Shown piece by piece: positions 1 through 10,560 of a DNA stretch of 64,000 nucleotides; within the stretch, counting starts at the first letter, position 1; the number at the start of each line of letters is the position of its first letter. A program made the translations under genes and the position numbers. Source of the DNA: Omphiscola glabra. Its lineage: Eukaryota; Mollusca; Gastropoda; Lymnaeidae. The stretch spans positions 8,515,793-8,579,792 of the forward strand of contig OZ024798.1 in the NCBI GenBank assembly GCA_964017045.1, in the 5' to 3' direction. The notes beneath the pieces were generated by a model. That model was not told the origin of the DNA, ran no database searches, and worked only from the letters and a program-made list of their open reading frames with translations.

Positions 1-27
1 CGCCCCGCCCCCCTTAAGTCCGCCACT
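1..27. mobile_element. right end of a CAGTGGCGTA-type MITE (truncated by window edge)
   Basis: The window opens with a C-rich stretch ending in TCCGCCACTG. This resembles the right terminus of the MITE family seen whole at 17392-17555, 38920-39043 and 41997-42298, whose right ends read (T)TACGCCACTG or TTACGCCTCTG. The rest of the element lies before the window, so orientation and target duplication cannot be tested. Confidence 0.5.
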
Positions 28-1225
28 GATGGAAATAAATGCATTTGTTACCCTGCATAATATAAACACGCAAATCCTATATCTAACAACGATAAAACAT
101 AATGTGCTAACAAAAAAGTAAAATAAATGCTTATGGTCTATTTTACTTTTGTCATTAGAGCCCCCATTTCGTATTTTCTTACTCAACTTTCTTCATTCTA
201 GAAATATATTTCGAGTCCACCAAACCTAAAGCCAATACTTTGTTTCCGCACATTAGCAGAACGCCATTGTTGTAGAAACAATCATAGATTTATTCCATTG
301 GTGGCGGTAGCTAGTTTAGAAATGATGTAAGGATGTGGCCAGCTTTTTAAAAAGTATGAAAGGAAACCGCAGGATCAAACACAGACCTGTAAATAATAAT
401 TGGAACAATAAAAAGATGACGCGGTTAGGGAGCCATCCGTATAGTACGTACGCCCCGAGGGGAGGGGGTTGTCATTTTTTCAGATTTTGCGGTGTTATGG
501 CAGGGGTTGGGGGGGGGGGGGTTTTAGGGAGGTGTCGGCAGAAAGTACGTAAATTTATTTTAAAAACCTGCAATAATAATTCTGAATTTTAGACAGTCCA
601 AAAATAGTATACGTGTATTTCTATCGAAAACTGTAAGATTATCCCGTAATGTTCTGTAGGAATTATCGTCATAATATAGTAATGTATGTTCACAAATGAT
701 CTCGCTATAAGATATCGCTCATATATGGGTCATTTGTAGAGGTATTACAATAATATTTAGTCCACCTTATGTGAAATGCGCTTGTGACGCATATTTTGTT
801 GGTGGTTTCTAACATTTTTCGGTTTTCGGCAACTCTGCTAAATTCAGGTTTTCACCAGGCTCCCTGTGCTAAATTTTTACAAGTACACTTCGAAATAGCC
901 AATACATAAACACAATAAAATAAAATAAAGGGTTGGGTAAACCTAAATATGGCATGTATGTGGGTCACATAGCGCCATCTAGTAACTGCAAACTAAGTTA
1001 CTCAAGTGAGTTACTGTTTGAACCACGATCGAAAGATGTTACGTTGGAATTAAAAGTAGGAAAATTGTTTTATATTTCGCAACGCCCCTGTGAGCAGGCC
1101 GCAGTAACCCACATAGAAAAATGTCGTGGTCCCCCCCCCCCCACCCAGGCGGAACATCAAAAGACGAGTTTTTTCGCTCACTCATTAATTTTGCGAAGTA
1201 TATGGGATTTTATAGTTTGCTTTCT
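28..1225. other. AT-rich intergenic DNA, no gene seen
   Basis: I see no coding signature or recognisable element here. The only notable features are a poly-G tract near 509-520 and a poly-C tract near 1131-1142. Short open frames at 335-592 and 933-1370 show no family resemblance and low-complexity ends. Confidence 0.6.
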
Positions 1226-2258
1226 AACTTATGCCTTTTCACCCCGTCTAGGGCAGAGGTCGTTTACAATAACTATCCATTCATCTCGGTCCTGTGCTTT
1301 CCTATCCAGTTGCTCCCAAAAGTGTATCCCATACTTTTTGTGTCTGCCTCTATCTCGCGTCTCCATGTAGTCATATGCCTTCCTCTCTTTCTTTTTTTTC
1401 CCGTGGATTCTAGGTTAGCGAATGTCTGGTGATGTTATCTCGGGTTTTCGGAGAGTGTGACTCATCTACCTCAATCTTTTTCTTATGATGTTTTCATCAA
1501 TAGGCTCCTGGTATGTGCTTTCCTGTAAGTCTTTGTTGGTGATGGTGTATGGCTATTTGATGTTCAAGATCTTTCTAAGGCAAGTGTTTATGAAGGTCTG
1601 TTACACTTTCTGCGTAATACTCGCTGTTGTTCTCCAAGTTTCGGCTCCATAGAGTAGGACTGTTTTGACATTTGTGTTGAAAATTCTGACTTTGGTTTGA
1701 AGAGTCAGCTCCTTTGACTCTCATATTTTATTTAATAGCATACACCCTGACCTAGCCTTTACAATTCTAGCCCTGAAATCCGCTTCGGATCCACCATTTA
1801 TGTCAATGGTGCTGCCTAAGTATGTGAAGGCATCCACTTGTTCCAGTGCCATACATTTCCTGCCAGAGAGATATGCTCTTGGTTGGCTGAGTTTACCTTC
1901 ATGATCTTTGCCTTGCTTTTATTTATATTGAGTCCAAGCTGTGCTGAAAGGCTGGCTACGTATTTCGTCTTGTCCTGCATTTGTTGCTGGTTGTGGGTCA
2001 GAAGTGTAATGTCATATGCAAAGTCTATAAGGTCATTCAGTTGTTCCAAGGGTGTCCACTGTATCCCATTCCTCTTTTTATCTGTGGAGTTTTTCATCAT
2101 CCAGTCAATGGCAAGAATGAATAGGAAGGGGACAAGAGATTTCCTTGTCTGACTCATGTTTCCACCATGAAGTCATCTGTGAGTCTACCTTCGTGTACCA
2201 CCCTGCATGTCATTTCTTCATATAAGGAACTCTGAATGATCCTGAGTAGTTTCCTCGG
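1226..2258 (-). pseudogene. non-LTR retrotransposon reverse transcriptase, C-terminal half, decayed
   Basis: Read on the minus strand, the translation follows the order expected of a LINE ORF2: a segment like LTDDFMVET then LSPFLFILAIDWMMK, the catalytic box region, an ADFRARIVKAR segment, VKTVLLYGAETWRTT (the conserved region after the RT domain), FINTCLRKILNI, and a C-terminus ending CPRRGEKA followed by a stop near 1228. Several frames are needed, so frameshifts and stops have broken it. The catalytic FADD box reads FAYD (about 2010-2022), losing one of the two aspartates that bind metal ions, so even the intact stretch at 1816-2157 would be inactive. The same LINE family appears at 15660-16150, which covers an earlier part of the protein. 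The clade is not certain; similar proteins are common in molluscs and cnidarians. Confidence 0.88.
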
Positions 2259-2354
2259 ATGTACTATATGGATGTACACTATGGATTCACTATATGGATG
2301 TACTATATGGATGTACTATATGGATGTACAATATGGATGTACTATATGGATGAC
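2256..2354. repeat. 13-bp minisatellite, about 7 copies
   Basis: Tandem copies of a unit close to TATATGGATGTAC. The array begins exactly where the upstream side of the LINE fragment ends, so it may have grown from LINE sequence or marked its break point. Confidence 0.8.
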
Positions 2355-2787
2355 CATTAGGCAAGAAAAGAATGTAAGAGTCATGTGTGAAAAAAATAAT
2401 CAACTAATGTATAGCAAGGTTTCCCAAATTTGTCTATATTCTGCTACCCTTGCTAATGGTTTCATTAAGTCTTGGATCGCTACTTTAACACAATAATTAC
2501 TTTTAAAAAATTACAAAAAGAACTATAGAACAAATAAAATAAGCGATCAACTTAAAGTAAAATAAAAAAAATTCAAATGTTTTAAAGTTGATGACATCTC
2601 TGTTCGTAAATCACGTTACCTCGCACTCCCTCAGATGCGACCTCGCACCCCATGGTGTTACGAGCACAAAATGCTGGGAACCCCTGGAAGTAAAAATAAA
2701 ACATCGCCAGCTGAGATATATCCAGTAGTTTTAGTTTTAACACAACTAACGTCACTTGGCAGGGCCGTGCTAAGGGGACACTGGACT
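2355..2787. other. AT-rich spacer, nothing recognised
   Basis: No gene or repeat family recognised between the 13-bp array and the 17-bp array. Confidence 0.5.
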
Positions 2788-2851
2788 AAGGCGCCAACAT
2801 AAGAGCGGCGCCAACATAAGAGCGGCGCCAACATAAGAGCGGCGCCAACAG
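2788..2851. repeat. 17-bp minisatellite, 3-4 copies
   Basis: Perfect copies of GGCGCCAACATAAGAGC. Each unit carries the NarI-type palindrome GGCGCC. Confidence 0.85.
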
Positions 2852-2913
2852 TTTTTGGAAGGGAAATCGAAAGTGACTCTGAAGAATAAAATACGACGTG
2901 CTTCATGGAGACA

Positions 2914-3001
2914 AGGAGCGACCAAACTAGGGGCGACCAAACAATGGGCGACCAAACAAGGGGCAACCAAACAAGGGGCGACCAAAAAAGGGGCGACCAA
3001 A
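2914..3001. repeat. 15-bp minisatellite, about 6 copies
   Basis: Units close to GGGCGACCAAACAAG. Because 15 is a multiple of 3 the array stays open on both strands, producing false open frames at 2855-3085 (+) and 2770-3033 (-). Confidence 0.85.
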
Positions 3002-3113
3002 TCGTATGTTAACTGGTCCGCCACGGGCCACACTATTTCGATATATTTTTCTGTACGGGCCTGTCACTTGGTACAGAAGATGTAAAGCTGGCTAGGTCAG
3101 TAAGATCTTTGCT

Positions 3114-3260
3114 CCAATGGCGTAACTAGGGTTAGTGTCACCTGGGGCAGGCCAATAATTTTGTCGCCCCCATACTTCTAAAAAATCTCTGCACTTTGTC
3201 AAGAATGACGCCCCTAAATATAAATAAAAAAGTGCCACCAGTACCGCCACATCCACCCCA
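3114..3260 (+). mobile_element. degraded MITE, CAGTGGCGTA family (left part)
   Basis: Begins CCAATGGCGTAACTAGGG, one substitution from the family terminus. It shares an internal stretch (GCCCCTAAA.ATA followed by an A-rich run and TG.CACCA) with the MITE at 8904-9013. No clean right terminus follows; a poly-C tract lies at about 3267-3277. Confidence 0.55.
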
Positions 3261-3335
3261 TCATAGGCAACTGTCCCCCCCCCCTCCCAAATAATAGTTT
3301 ATTTTTCTTTTACTTGAATGTGGCTGGCTCGTTGG

Positions 3336-3880
3336 CAAGACATTAGACGACTAATTGACCTACTTCCCGTGTGCCGATCAAGCTGAAACTTGGCATATGG
3401 ATTCGTTACCGATGACAACAAATTCTTTCAAATTTTCACCCTCCTAGCAACAACCCCCAAAAATCAGTTTTTTCTGTTTTTCAAAGGTAAGATGAAGAAA
3501 ATAAGATAACACTGATTTCACAACCATAACATTCACAATAACTGCGCTAAATGAGATTCTTAAAACAAAAAAAGTGCGTTTGGTGCAAAATATTTTCTTT
3601 TCTCTTTCTGAAATAGTTGGTGGAAAAAATCTGCAGTGTAAAAACGGGGTGGGTCATTAGAATATTGATGAGGTTCAGGGGCGTGAAAAAATTGTGTGGG
3701 TGCGAGCCTTGGGGGTGGGGAGAACTAATTGCGATTCTTATAAAGTTCTTGTCCAGTATGCAGGTTTTGTCACATTTCCCCCCCCCCCCCCCCCATCCCT
3801 CTCAGATTAGTCGATATTACATTTTATATAGGATTTATGGGAAAAATTTTGTTTATAAGAGTTGCTTAGTTTTACCACAA
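3336..3880 (-). repeat. dispersed repeat family A, long copy (about 545 bp)
   Basis: Co-linear with 45150-45700 over its whole length. Shared landmarks in order are CTAATTGACC/CACACTTCCCGT, GATTCGTTACCGATGACAACA, AATGAGAAT/TCTTA, AAATAGTTGG, GTTCAGGGGCGTGAA and TTTATGGGAAAAA. Both long copies carry G- or C-runs at similar relative positions. Shorter copies in the opposite orientation are at 23295-23600 and 29465-29775, with fragments at 32310-32420, 20670-20815 and 58135-58262. No coding capacity is visible. The class is unknown. Confidence 0.8.
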
Positions 3881-3957
3881 GCTGAAGAGAAAAACTGAGC
3901 TTTATAAACAGGTATCAGGTATACATTCACATCTTGTTTTGTGTGTGTTTGTGTGTA

Positions 3958-4012
3958 ATTAGCTACCTCTTAGCTAGAACAAATTGTTAAAGCGTTGGAC
4001 TGCGATAAAGAT
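3958..4012 (+). repeat. possible tRNA-derived SINE fragment
   Basis: The stretch TAGCTAGAACAAATTGTTAA followed by AGCGTTGGACTGCGA resembles the D-arm and anticodon-arm part of a tRNA or tRNA-SINE head. No T-arm box B follows, because the foldback element at 4022 intervenes. Part of the same sequence (TAGCTAGAACAAAT) recurs at about 4282 on the far side of the foldback. Confidence 0.3.
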
Positions 4013-4021
4013 TTAAAATAG

Positions 4022-4277
4022 ATTAAATAGACACGAACAATCTGTGTCAATATAACAATATGTATTAAGCTTTAATAATAATTTTACATTACACATTACA
4101 GGTTAGGTAGGATATATATATGTATATGTAAATTTGATTTGTATTTATTTATATGTCTTGTTGTACTGATGAAGGCATGTGCCGAAACGTTTACTTATGT
4201 GTAAGTGTAATGTAAAATTAGTATTAAAGCTTAATACATATTGTTACATTGACACAGATTGTTCGTGTCTATTTAAT
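4022..4277. mobile_element. 256-bp foldback element with arms of about 72 bp
   Basis: The left arm (4022-4093, beginning ATTAAATAGACACGAAC) is matched by the reverse complement of the right arm (4205-4277, ending GTTCGTGTCTATTTAAT) with few mismatches. The centre holds the hairpin motif at 4166-4189. A second, truncated copy in the opposite orientation lies at 34634-34800. Arms this long without a transposase suggest a foldback MITE or a pair of inverted retroelement ends. TAGCTAGAACAAAT is present on both sides (about 3974 and 4282), a possible flanking duplication. Confidence 0.8.
4166..4189 (+). other. hammerhead-like hairpin motif
   Basis: CTGATGA, one extra A, a 3-bp GGC/GCC stem with an ATGT loop, then GAAAC. 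This resembles the conserved core of a hammerhead ribozyme (CUGANGA, stem II, GAAA) of the kind described in Penelope-like retroelements. The extra A before the stem and the lack of an obvious stem I or III make activity doubtful. Related motifs occur at 34711-34734, 59471-59494 and 62975-63001. Confidence 0.35.
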
Positions 4278-4289
4278 TAATCTAGCTAG

Positions 4290-5528
4290 AACAAATGTGT
4301 TAAGTTGTGTCGTAATCTAGTCAGTGGAACCAGCTATACATAGCTGACCCCCGACAGAGTTCACCTACAACCTTTGAACTTAAATAAACAAGCTGGATGC
4401 CTACTTACGAGATAAAAAAAAAAACAACAACATTTCAACAAACATAAAAATGAATGCAAACCAAACCTGACTTACTACACCAATGTTGCTCACAAGCCTT
4501 CTCAAATCTCTAAACAAAAATCATATCTTACATCAAACATATACACACACGAAAGAAAATTGCAAACATTTAGTGCAAAACATTCACCTTTGTACGAACC
4601 CGGGAACTCTTCTCAAATGTGACGACTTGCTAGAGAGGTGAGAGAATCAGTGCCCTTAAAGAAAAACCCAAGCAACTATCTTTTTGAAAGCAAAAGTGGG
4701 GGCACGTAACCTTGTTGATTGCTGTTATCGTGTGAGCATACGGACGAGCTTTTTTGAATCTTGTCAAGAGTACACGAGCCGTATCTACAGCGTTCTTAAT
4801 AAACTGGAAGAGCAGCTTTCATGACCGCGGCGCATGCGCGATAACAGTTTCCGTTTGTGGCGCTTACCAGCTCCCGCAAATTCATTTTTTTTTCCTTCTT
4901 TCAATTGGCTATCAAGTGGAACAGCAGCGCCATCTCAGAGTTAGCCCCCGTGCCCTCCCCTCGAGTTTTCCTTTCATTATCGAAAGCTTGTAATAAAACA
5001 GATAAAAAAATAAAATAAATGCGACCGTGTCTCCAATCCCATTCTGCAACAACAACTGTACGCGCGGGGGGGGGGGGGGGGGGGAAATCCAAGGGATTTC
5101 GTCTGAGGGCCCAACCGTCACACGAGATTGTTTCTTGTCCAATATTTTAAATAAATAGATAAACCGACATGGGTTAGCGCCCTGGGGGGGCGTCGAAATG
5201 TACCTGGGTGTTTCATTCAAAAGCGATATGTATCCGTCTGTTTTGGCTGAGGGGGTTAAACATTCTGGGCTGTTGTAGCTTCACGCTGTTATAAGGTAAT
5301 TACGGCGTGAGGGTGAAGTCGTGATACGAGGTGATTACAATATTTGGGAGTTTGTGGGTTGTTTGTGTGTGTGTGTGGGGGGGGGTGTTAAAACAAACAC
5401 TAGCAGAATATTTATTTACTAGGGCTTAACCCGATCCTTTTTATTCCACTGAGTCCGGTGTTTTCAGAAAATATCCGGTGGGTCCATGTGTTACAAAAAA
5501 AGAGTTCACTTCTCATGTTCTGTAATAC
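4290..5528. other. intergenic DNA, no gene recognised
   Basis: About 1.2 kb without a recognisable element. A G-tract of about 16 lies at 5067-5082, and a GT run leading into a G-tract lies at about 5353-5385. The short open frames 4754-4993 and 4912-5220 end in low-complexity sequence and look like chance. Confidence 0.55.
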
Positions 5529-8235
5529 CTGTCGGCCTTTAAACAATAGTCCTACAGACAGTCCTACACCCTACCTGCCGGCCTTTAAACAATAGTCCTA
5601 CAGACAGTCCTACACCCTACCTGCCGGCCTTTAAACAATAGTCCTACAGACAGTCCTACACTCTACCTGCCGGCCTTTAAACAATAGTCCTACAGACAGT
5701 CCTACACCCTACCTGCCGGCCTTTAAACAATAGTCCTACAGACAGTCCTACACCCTACCTGCCGGCCTTTAAACAATAGTCCTACAGACGGTCCTACACA
5801 CTACCTGCCGGCCTTTAAACAATAGTCCTACAGACGGTCCTACACCCTACCTGCCGGCCTTTAAACAATAGTCCTACAGACGGTCCTACACCCTACCTGC
5901 CGGCCTTTAAACAATAGTCCTACAGACAGTCCTACACCCTACCTGCCGGCCTTTAAACAATAGTCCTACAGACAGTCCTACACACTACCTGCCGGCCTTT
6001 AAACAATAGTCCTACAGACAGTCCTACACCCTACCTGCCGGCCTTTAAACAATAGTCCTACAGACAGTCCTACACACTACCTGCCGGCCTTTAAACAATA
6101 GTCCTACAGACAGTCCTACACACTACCTGCCGGCCTTTAAACAATAGTCCTACAGACAGTCCTACACCCTACCTGCCGGCCTTTAAACAATAGTCCTACA
6201 GACAGTCCTACACCCTACCTGCCGGCCTTTAAACAATAGTCCTACAGACAGTCCTACACCCTACCTGCCGGCCTTTAAACAATAGTCCTACAGACAGTCC
6301 TACACCCTACCTGCCGGCCTTTAAACAATAGTCCTACAGACAGTCCTACACACTACCTGCCGGCCTTTAAACAATAGTCCTACAGACAGTCCTACACACT
6401 ACCTGCCGGCCTTTAAACAATAGTCCTACAGACAGTCCTACACCCTACCTGCCGGCCTTTAAACAATAGTCCTACAGACAGTCCTACACCCTACCTGCCG
6501 GCCTTTAAACAATAGTCCTACAGACAGTCCTACACCCTACCTGCCGGCCTTTAAACAATAGTCCTACAGACAGTCCTACACCCTACCTGCCGGCCTTTAA
6601 ACAATAGTCCTACAGACAGTCCTACACCCTACCTGCCGGCCTTTAAACAATAGTCCTACAGACAGTCCTACACTCTACCTGCCGGCCTTTAAACAATAGT
6701 CCTACAGACAGTCCTACACCCTACCTGCCGGCCTTTAAACAATAGTCCTACAGACAGTCCTACACCCTACCTGCCGGCCTTTAAACAATAGTCCTACAGA
6801 CAGTCCTACACCCTACCTGCCGGCCTTTAAACAATAGTCCTACAGACAGTCCTACACCCTACCTGCCGGCCTTTAAACAATAGTCCTACAGACAGTCCTA
6901 CACCCTACCTGCCGGCCTTTAAACAATAGTCCTACAGACAGTCCTACACCCTACCTGCCGGCCTTTAAACAATAGTCCTACAGACAGTCCTACACCCAAC
7001 CTGCCGGCCTTTAAACAATAGTCCTACAGACAGTCCTACACCCTACCTGCCGGCCTTTAAACAATAGTCCTACAGACAGTCCTACACACTACCTGCCGGC
7101 CTTTAAACAATAGTCCTACAGACAGTCCTACACACTACCTGCCGGCCTTTAAACAATAGTCCTACAGACAGTCCTACACCCTACCTGCCGGCCTTTAAAC
7201 AATAGTCCTACAGACAGTCCTACACCCTACCTGCCGGCCTTTAAACAATAGTCCTACAGACAGTCCTACACCCTACCTGCCGGCCTTTAAACAATAGTCC
7301 TACAGACAGTCCTACACCCTACCTGCCGGCCTTTAAACAATAGTCCTACAGACAGTCCTACACACTACCTGCCGGCCTTTAAACAATAGTCCTACAGACA
7401 GTCCTACACCCTACCTGCCGGCCTTTAAACAATAGTCCTACAGACAGTCCTACACCCTACCTGCCGGCCTTTAAACAATAGTCCTACAGACAGTCCTACA
7501 CCCTACCTGCCGGCCTTTAAACAATAGTCCTACAGACAGTCCTACACCCTACCTGCCGGCCTTTAAACAATAGTCCTACAGACAGTCCTACACCCTACCT
7601 GCCGGCCTTTAAACAATAGTCCTACAGACAGTCCTACACCCTACCTGCCGGCCTTTAAACAATAGTCCTACAGACAGTCCTACACCCTACCTGCCGGCCT
7701 TTAAACAATAGTCCTACAGACAGTCCTACACCCTACCTGCCGGCCTTTAAACAATAGTCCTACAGACAGTCCTACACCCTACCTGCCGGCCTTTAAACAA
7801 TAGTCCTACAGACAGTCCTACACCCTACCTGCCGGCCTTTAAACAATAGTCCTACAGACAGTCCTACACCCTACCTGCCGGCCTTTAAACAATAGTCCTA
7901 CAGACAGTCCTACACCCTACCTGCCGGCCTTTAAACAATAGTCCTACAGACAGTCCTACACCCTACCTGCCGGCCTTTAAACAATAGTCCTACAGACAGT
8001 CCTACACCCTACCTGCCGGCCTTTAAACAATAGTCCTACAGACAGTCCTACACCCTACCTGCCGGCCTTTAAACAATAGTCCTACAGACAGTCCTACACC
8101 CTACCTGCCGGCCTTTAAACAATAGTCCTACAGACAGTCCTACACCCTACCTGCCGGCCTTTAAACAATAGTCCTACAGACAGTCCTACACCCTACCTGC
8201 CGGCCTTTAAACAATAGTCCTACAGACAGTCCTAT
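5529..8235. repeat. 46-bp satellite, about 59 copies
   Basis: The unit contains CTGCCGGCCTTTAAACAATA, then GTCCTACAGACAGTCCTACA, then CCCTAC. Spacing measured between successive GCCTTTAAAC sites is 46 bp. The array is very uniform: nearly all variation is C or A at one position (CACCCTAC versus CACACTAC) and a G variant (GACGG) confined to three neighbouring units near 5785-5885. One unit reads CCCAAC. The first unit has a GTCGGCC variant and the last breaks off at CCTATACACG. The unit contains TTTAAA and the palindrome GCCGGC. Uniformity suggests recent amplification or homogenisation. Confidence 0.97.
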
Positions 8236-8903
8236 ACACGTGGCTCGTTATTGATTAATATAAAGGTCACCTTCCCACAAAAGGAAAAAAAAAATCAACA
8301 TTTTGATCTGAGTTCAACCGTCACGCAGAAAATTCGCTGAGTGACAACTTTTTTTCCAATTCAATACAATGAATATAAAATATGTTGAGTTGGGGGGAGG
8401 GCCGGTTGTGAAAAGGACACACCAGAAGCAAAATATATGTAAGAGATTGCATGAGGATAGTTCATGGCATTATTGTTAGTGCAGGCCATGAAATGATTTA
8501 GCTTTTGTTACAATTAAACCATGGCTTTTCTCTTTAAAAAAGAAAATGTAAATATATAAATAGAGATCTTGTAGAGAAATAGCAGAACAATAAAAAATAT
8601 ATAATACATTCTAAAGAAATGCATATACATCATTTTAATTCAATTTATTTTTTCCCTTGATACCAGAAACAGACATTTGATCACGCTATGGCAATTCTTA
8701 TTGCTTCATTTTGTGACGATTTGTTTTCGATGTTAATGTAAGCCGGGGATAGAAAGATGGAATTATCTTAAGTGGTTACAGAGCAGTAATACAATATTTT
8801 TAAATTGATTTTCCATGATTAAAAAAATAACAAAAGAATAAAGGTTTCTTGTTAACCGTCATAACTTCATATATACCGACTAGAGTGGAGTAACTCTCAA
8901 ATG
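8236..8903. other. AT-rich spacer, nothing recognised
   Basis: No gene, array or element ends recognised between the 46-bp satellite and the MITE at 8904. Confidence 0.55.
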
Positions 8904-9904
8904 CAGTGGCCTATCTAGGATTTATGCCTCCAGGGGCGGGCCAAGATTCTTCAGTTTTCCGAAAATGCTGCCCCTAAAAATATAGAAAAAAATGACACCA
9001 TGTGCGGACGGTCCAGGGCCGGCTCAAAGTACCAGCAACTCGGGCAGTGACCCGGGGCGCCATGGGCTTAGGGAGCCATCAACCATCTTCCAAAATTGGA
9101 AAAAGCATTGCATGTGAGCGGCACGGAAGAAAAATAATTCTTTTGCCATATGTTTGTTTGCCATACTATACTACATAAATGGTATATGTATACGTGCACG
9201 GGAAGTGGCTGTAAAAGAAGCTGTTGACAAAGGAAGCAGCTTCCCTTCTATATATATGGCATCGAGTTCAATGAGAATATTTGTAGGCCTTGTTGAGCTA
9301 CTTGGAAAATTCAATTTACCAATGAGCGGACATCTACGGTGAGTTGTGTCTAAAAAAAACCTCACGTTCACTATTGTAGACAAAATGTTCAGAAGGAAAT
9401 AATCAGTGTGTTAGGAAATGCTGTTCAAGAAAATATTACTAACCGACTAGTAACTAGACTTACACAACTGCGGAGGCCAGGGCTACGACAGTGGTTCCAA
9501 TATGAAGGGAACAGAGGCCAGGGCTACGACAGTGGTTCCAATATGAAGGGAACAAATAAAGGAATACAGGCACGGATTATGAAGGAAATTCCGCGGAGCT
9601 TTTATATGCCCTGTGTATGTCATAGACTAAACTTAGTGGTTGGCGACAGTGCTTTTATATGCCCTGTGTATGCCATAGCCTAAATTTAGTGTTTGGTGAC
9701 AGAGCAACGCATTGCCTGGAATCTACTGTCCAGCGCATATGTTTTCCATTCTGCTTCACCTGGGCGATGGCATGTAAAGCATGTTAACTGCCTCACTGCA
9801 AAACATTTATGTGAGACAAGATGGGAGTACAGAAATGAATGTGTCAAAGCCATTAAATTGGAAATTACGGGAATTCATGAAGCCCTTTATGAACTTTCAG
9901 AAAT

Positions 9905-10016
9905 GTCTGCGTCTGATCTTGTGGTGCGACATGTCTGCGTCTGATCTTGTGGTGCTACATGTCTGCGTCTGATCTTGTAGTGCGACATGTCTGCGTCTGA
10001 TCTTGTAGTGCGACAT
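9905..10016. repeat. 32-bp tandem repeat, about 3.5 copies, inside hAT remnant
   Basis: Units contain ATGTCTGCGTCTGATCTTGT followed by GGTGCGAC. The array interrupts transposase coding sequence after the SEMS codons. Confidence 0.85.
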
Positions 10017-10094
10017 GAAGCAGAAACACTTGTATCACAAATACAAATACAAAAATACTATGTTTCAGGTGTGATAAATGTCTGGTAAGATATC

Positions 10095-10215
10095 TTGGGC
10101 AGTCTAAACTTTGTCAGCAAAACTCCGCAGAACGCCTCTGTGGAACTCTACTGCAGTTTTCGTTTGTCAGCAAAACTCTGCAGAACGCCTCTGTGGACTC
10201 TACTGCAGTTTTCGT
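10095..10215. repeat. 52-bp duplication, 2 copies, inside hAT remnant
   Basis: Two copies of a segment starting TTTGTCAGCAAAACTC and ending CTACTGCAGTTTTCG, nearly identical. Confidence 0.8.
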
Positions 10216-10324
10216 GAACATGGATCTGGAAAAGCTTTAGGTCAACAGCATTAAAACAACAAAAATAAATAAATACATTTTTAAAAAGTTACGGAATTGG
10301 TTTTAGCTTGCATTTTTAGAAATG

Positions 10325-10560
10325 AAAGAAGGAAGAGAAGTAGGAGATGGAGACTGTTTGAATATGAAGGTAGAGAAGTAAGAGATGGAGACTGTTTGAA
10401 TATGAAGGAAGAGAAGTAGGAGATGGAGACTGTTTGAATATGAAGGAAGAGAAGTAGGAGATGGAGACTGTTTGAATATGAAGGAAGAGAAGTAAGAGAT
10501 GGAGACTGTTTGAATATGAAGGAAGAGAAGTAGGAGATGGAGACTGTTTGAATATGAATG
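10325..10560. repeat. 38-bp minisatellite, about 6 copies, inside hAT remnant
   Basis: Units read GAAGAGAAGTAGGAGATGGA then GACTGTTTGAATATGAAG. Spacing between successive GACTGTTTG sites is 38 bp. Because 38 is not a multiple of 3 the translated repeat shifts frame at each unit. Confidence 0.9.

Noticed and set aside
5529..8235. CRISPR-like array
   Set aside because: Units are contiguous with no variable spacers, and the surroundings are animal repeats without cas genes.
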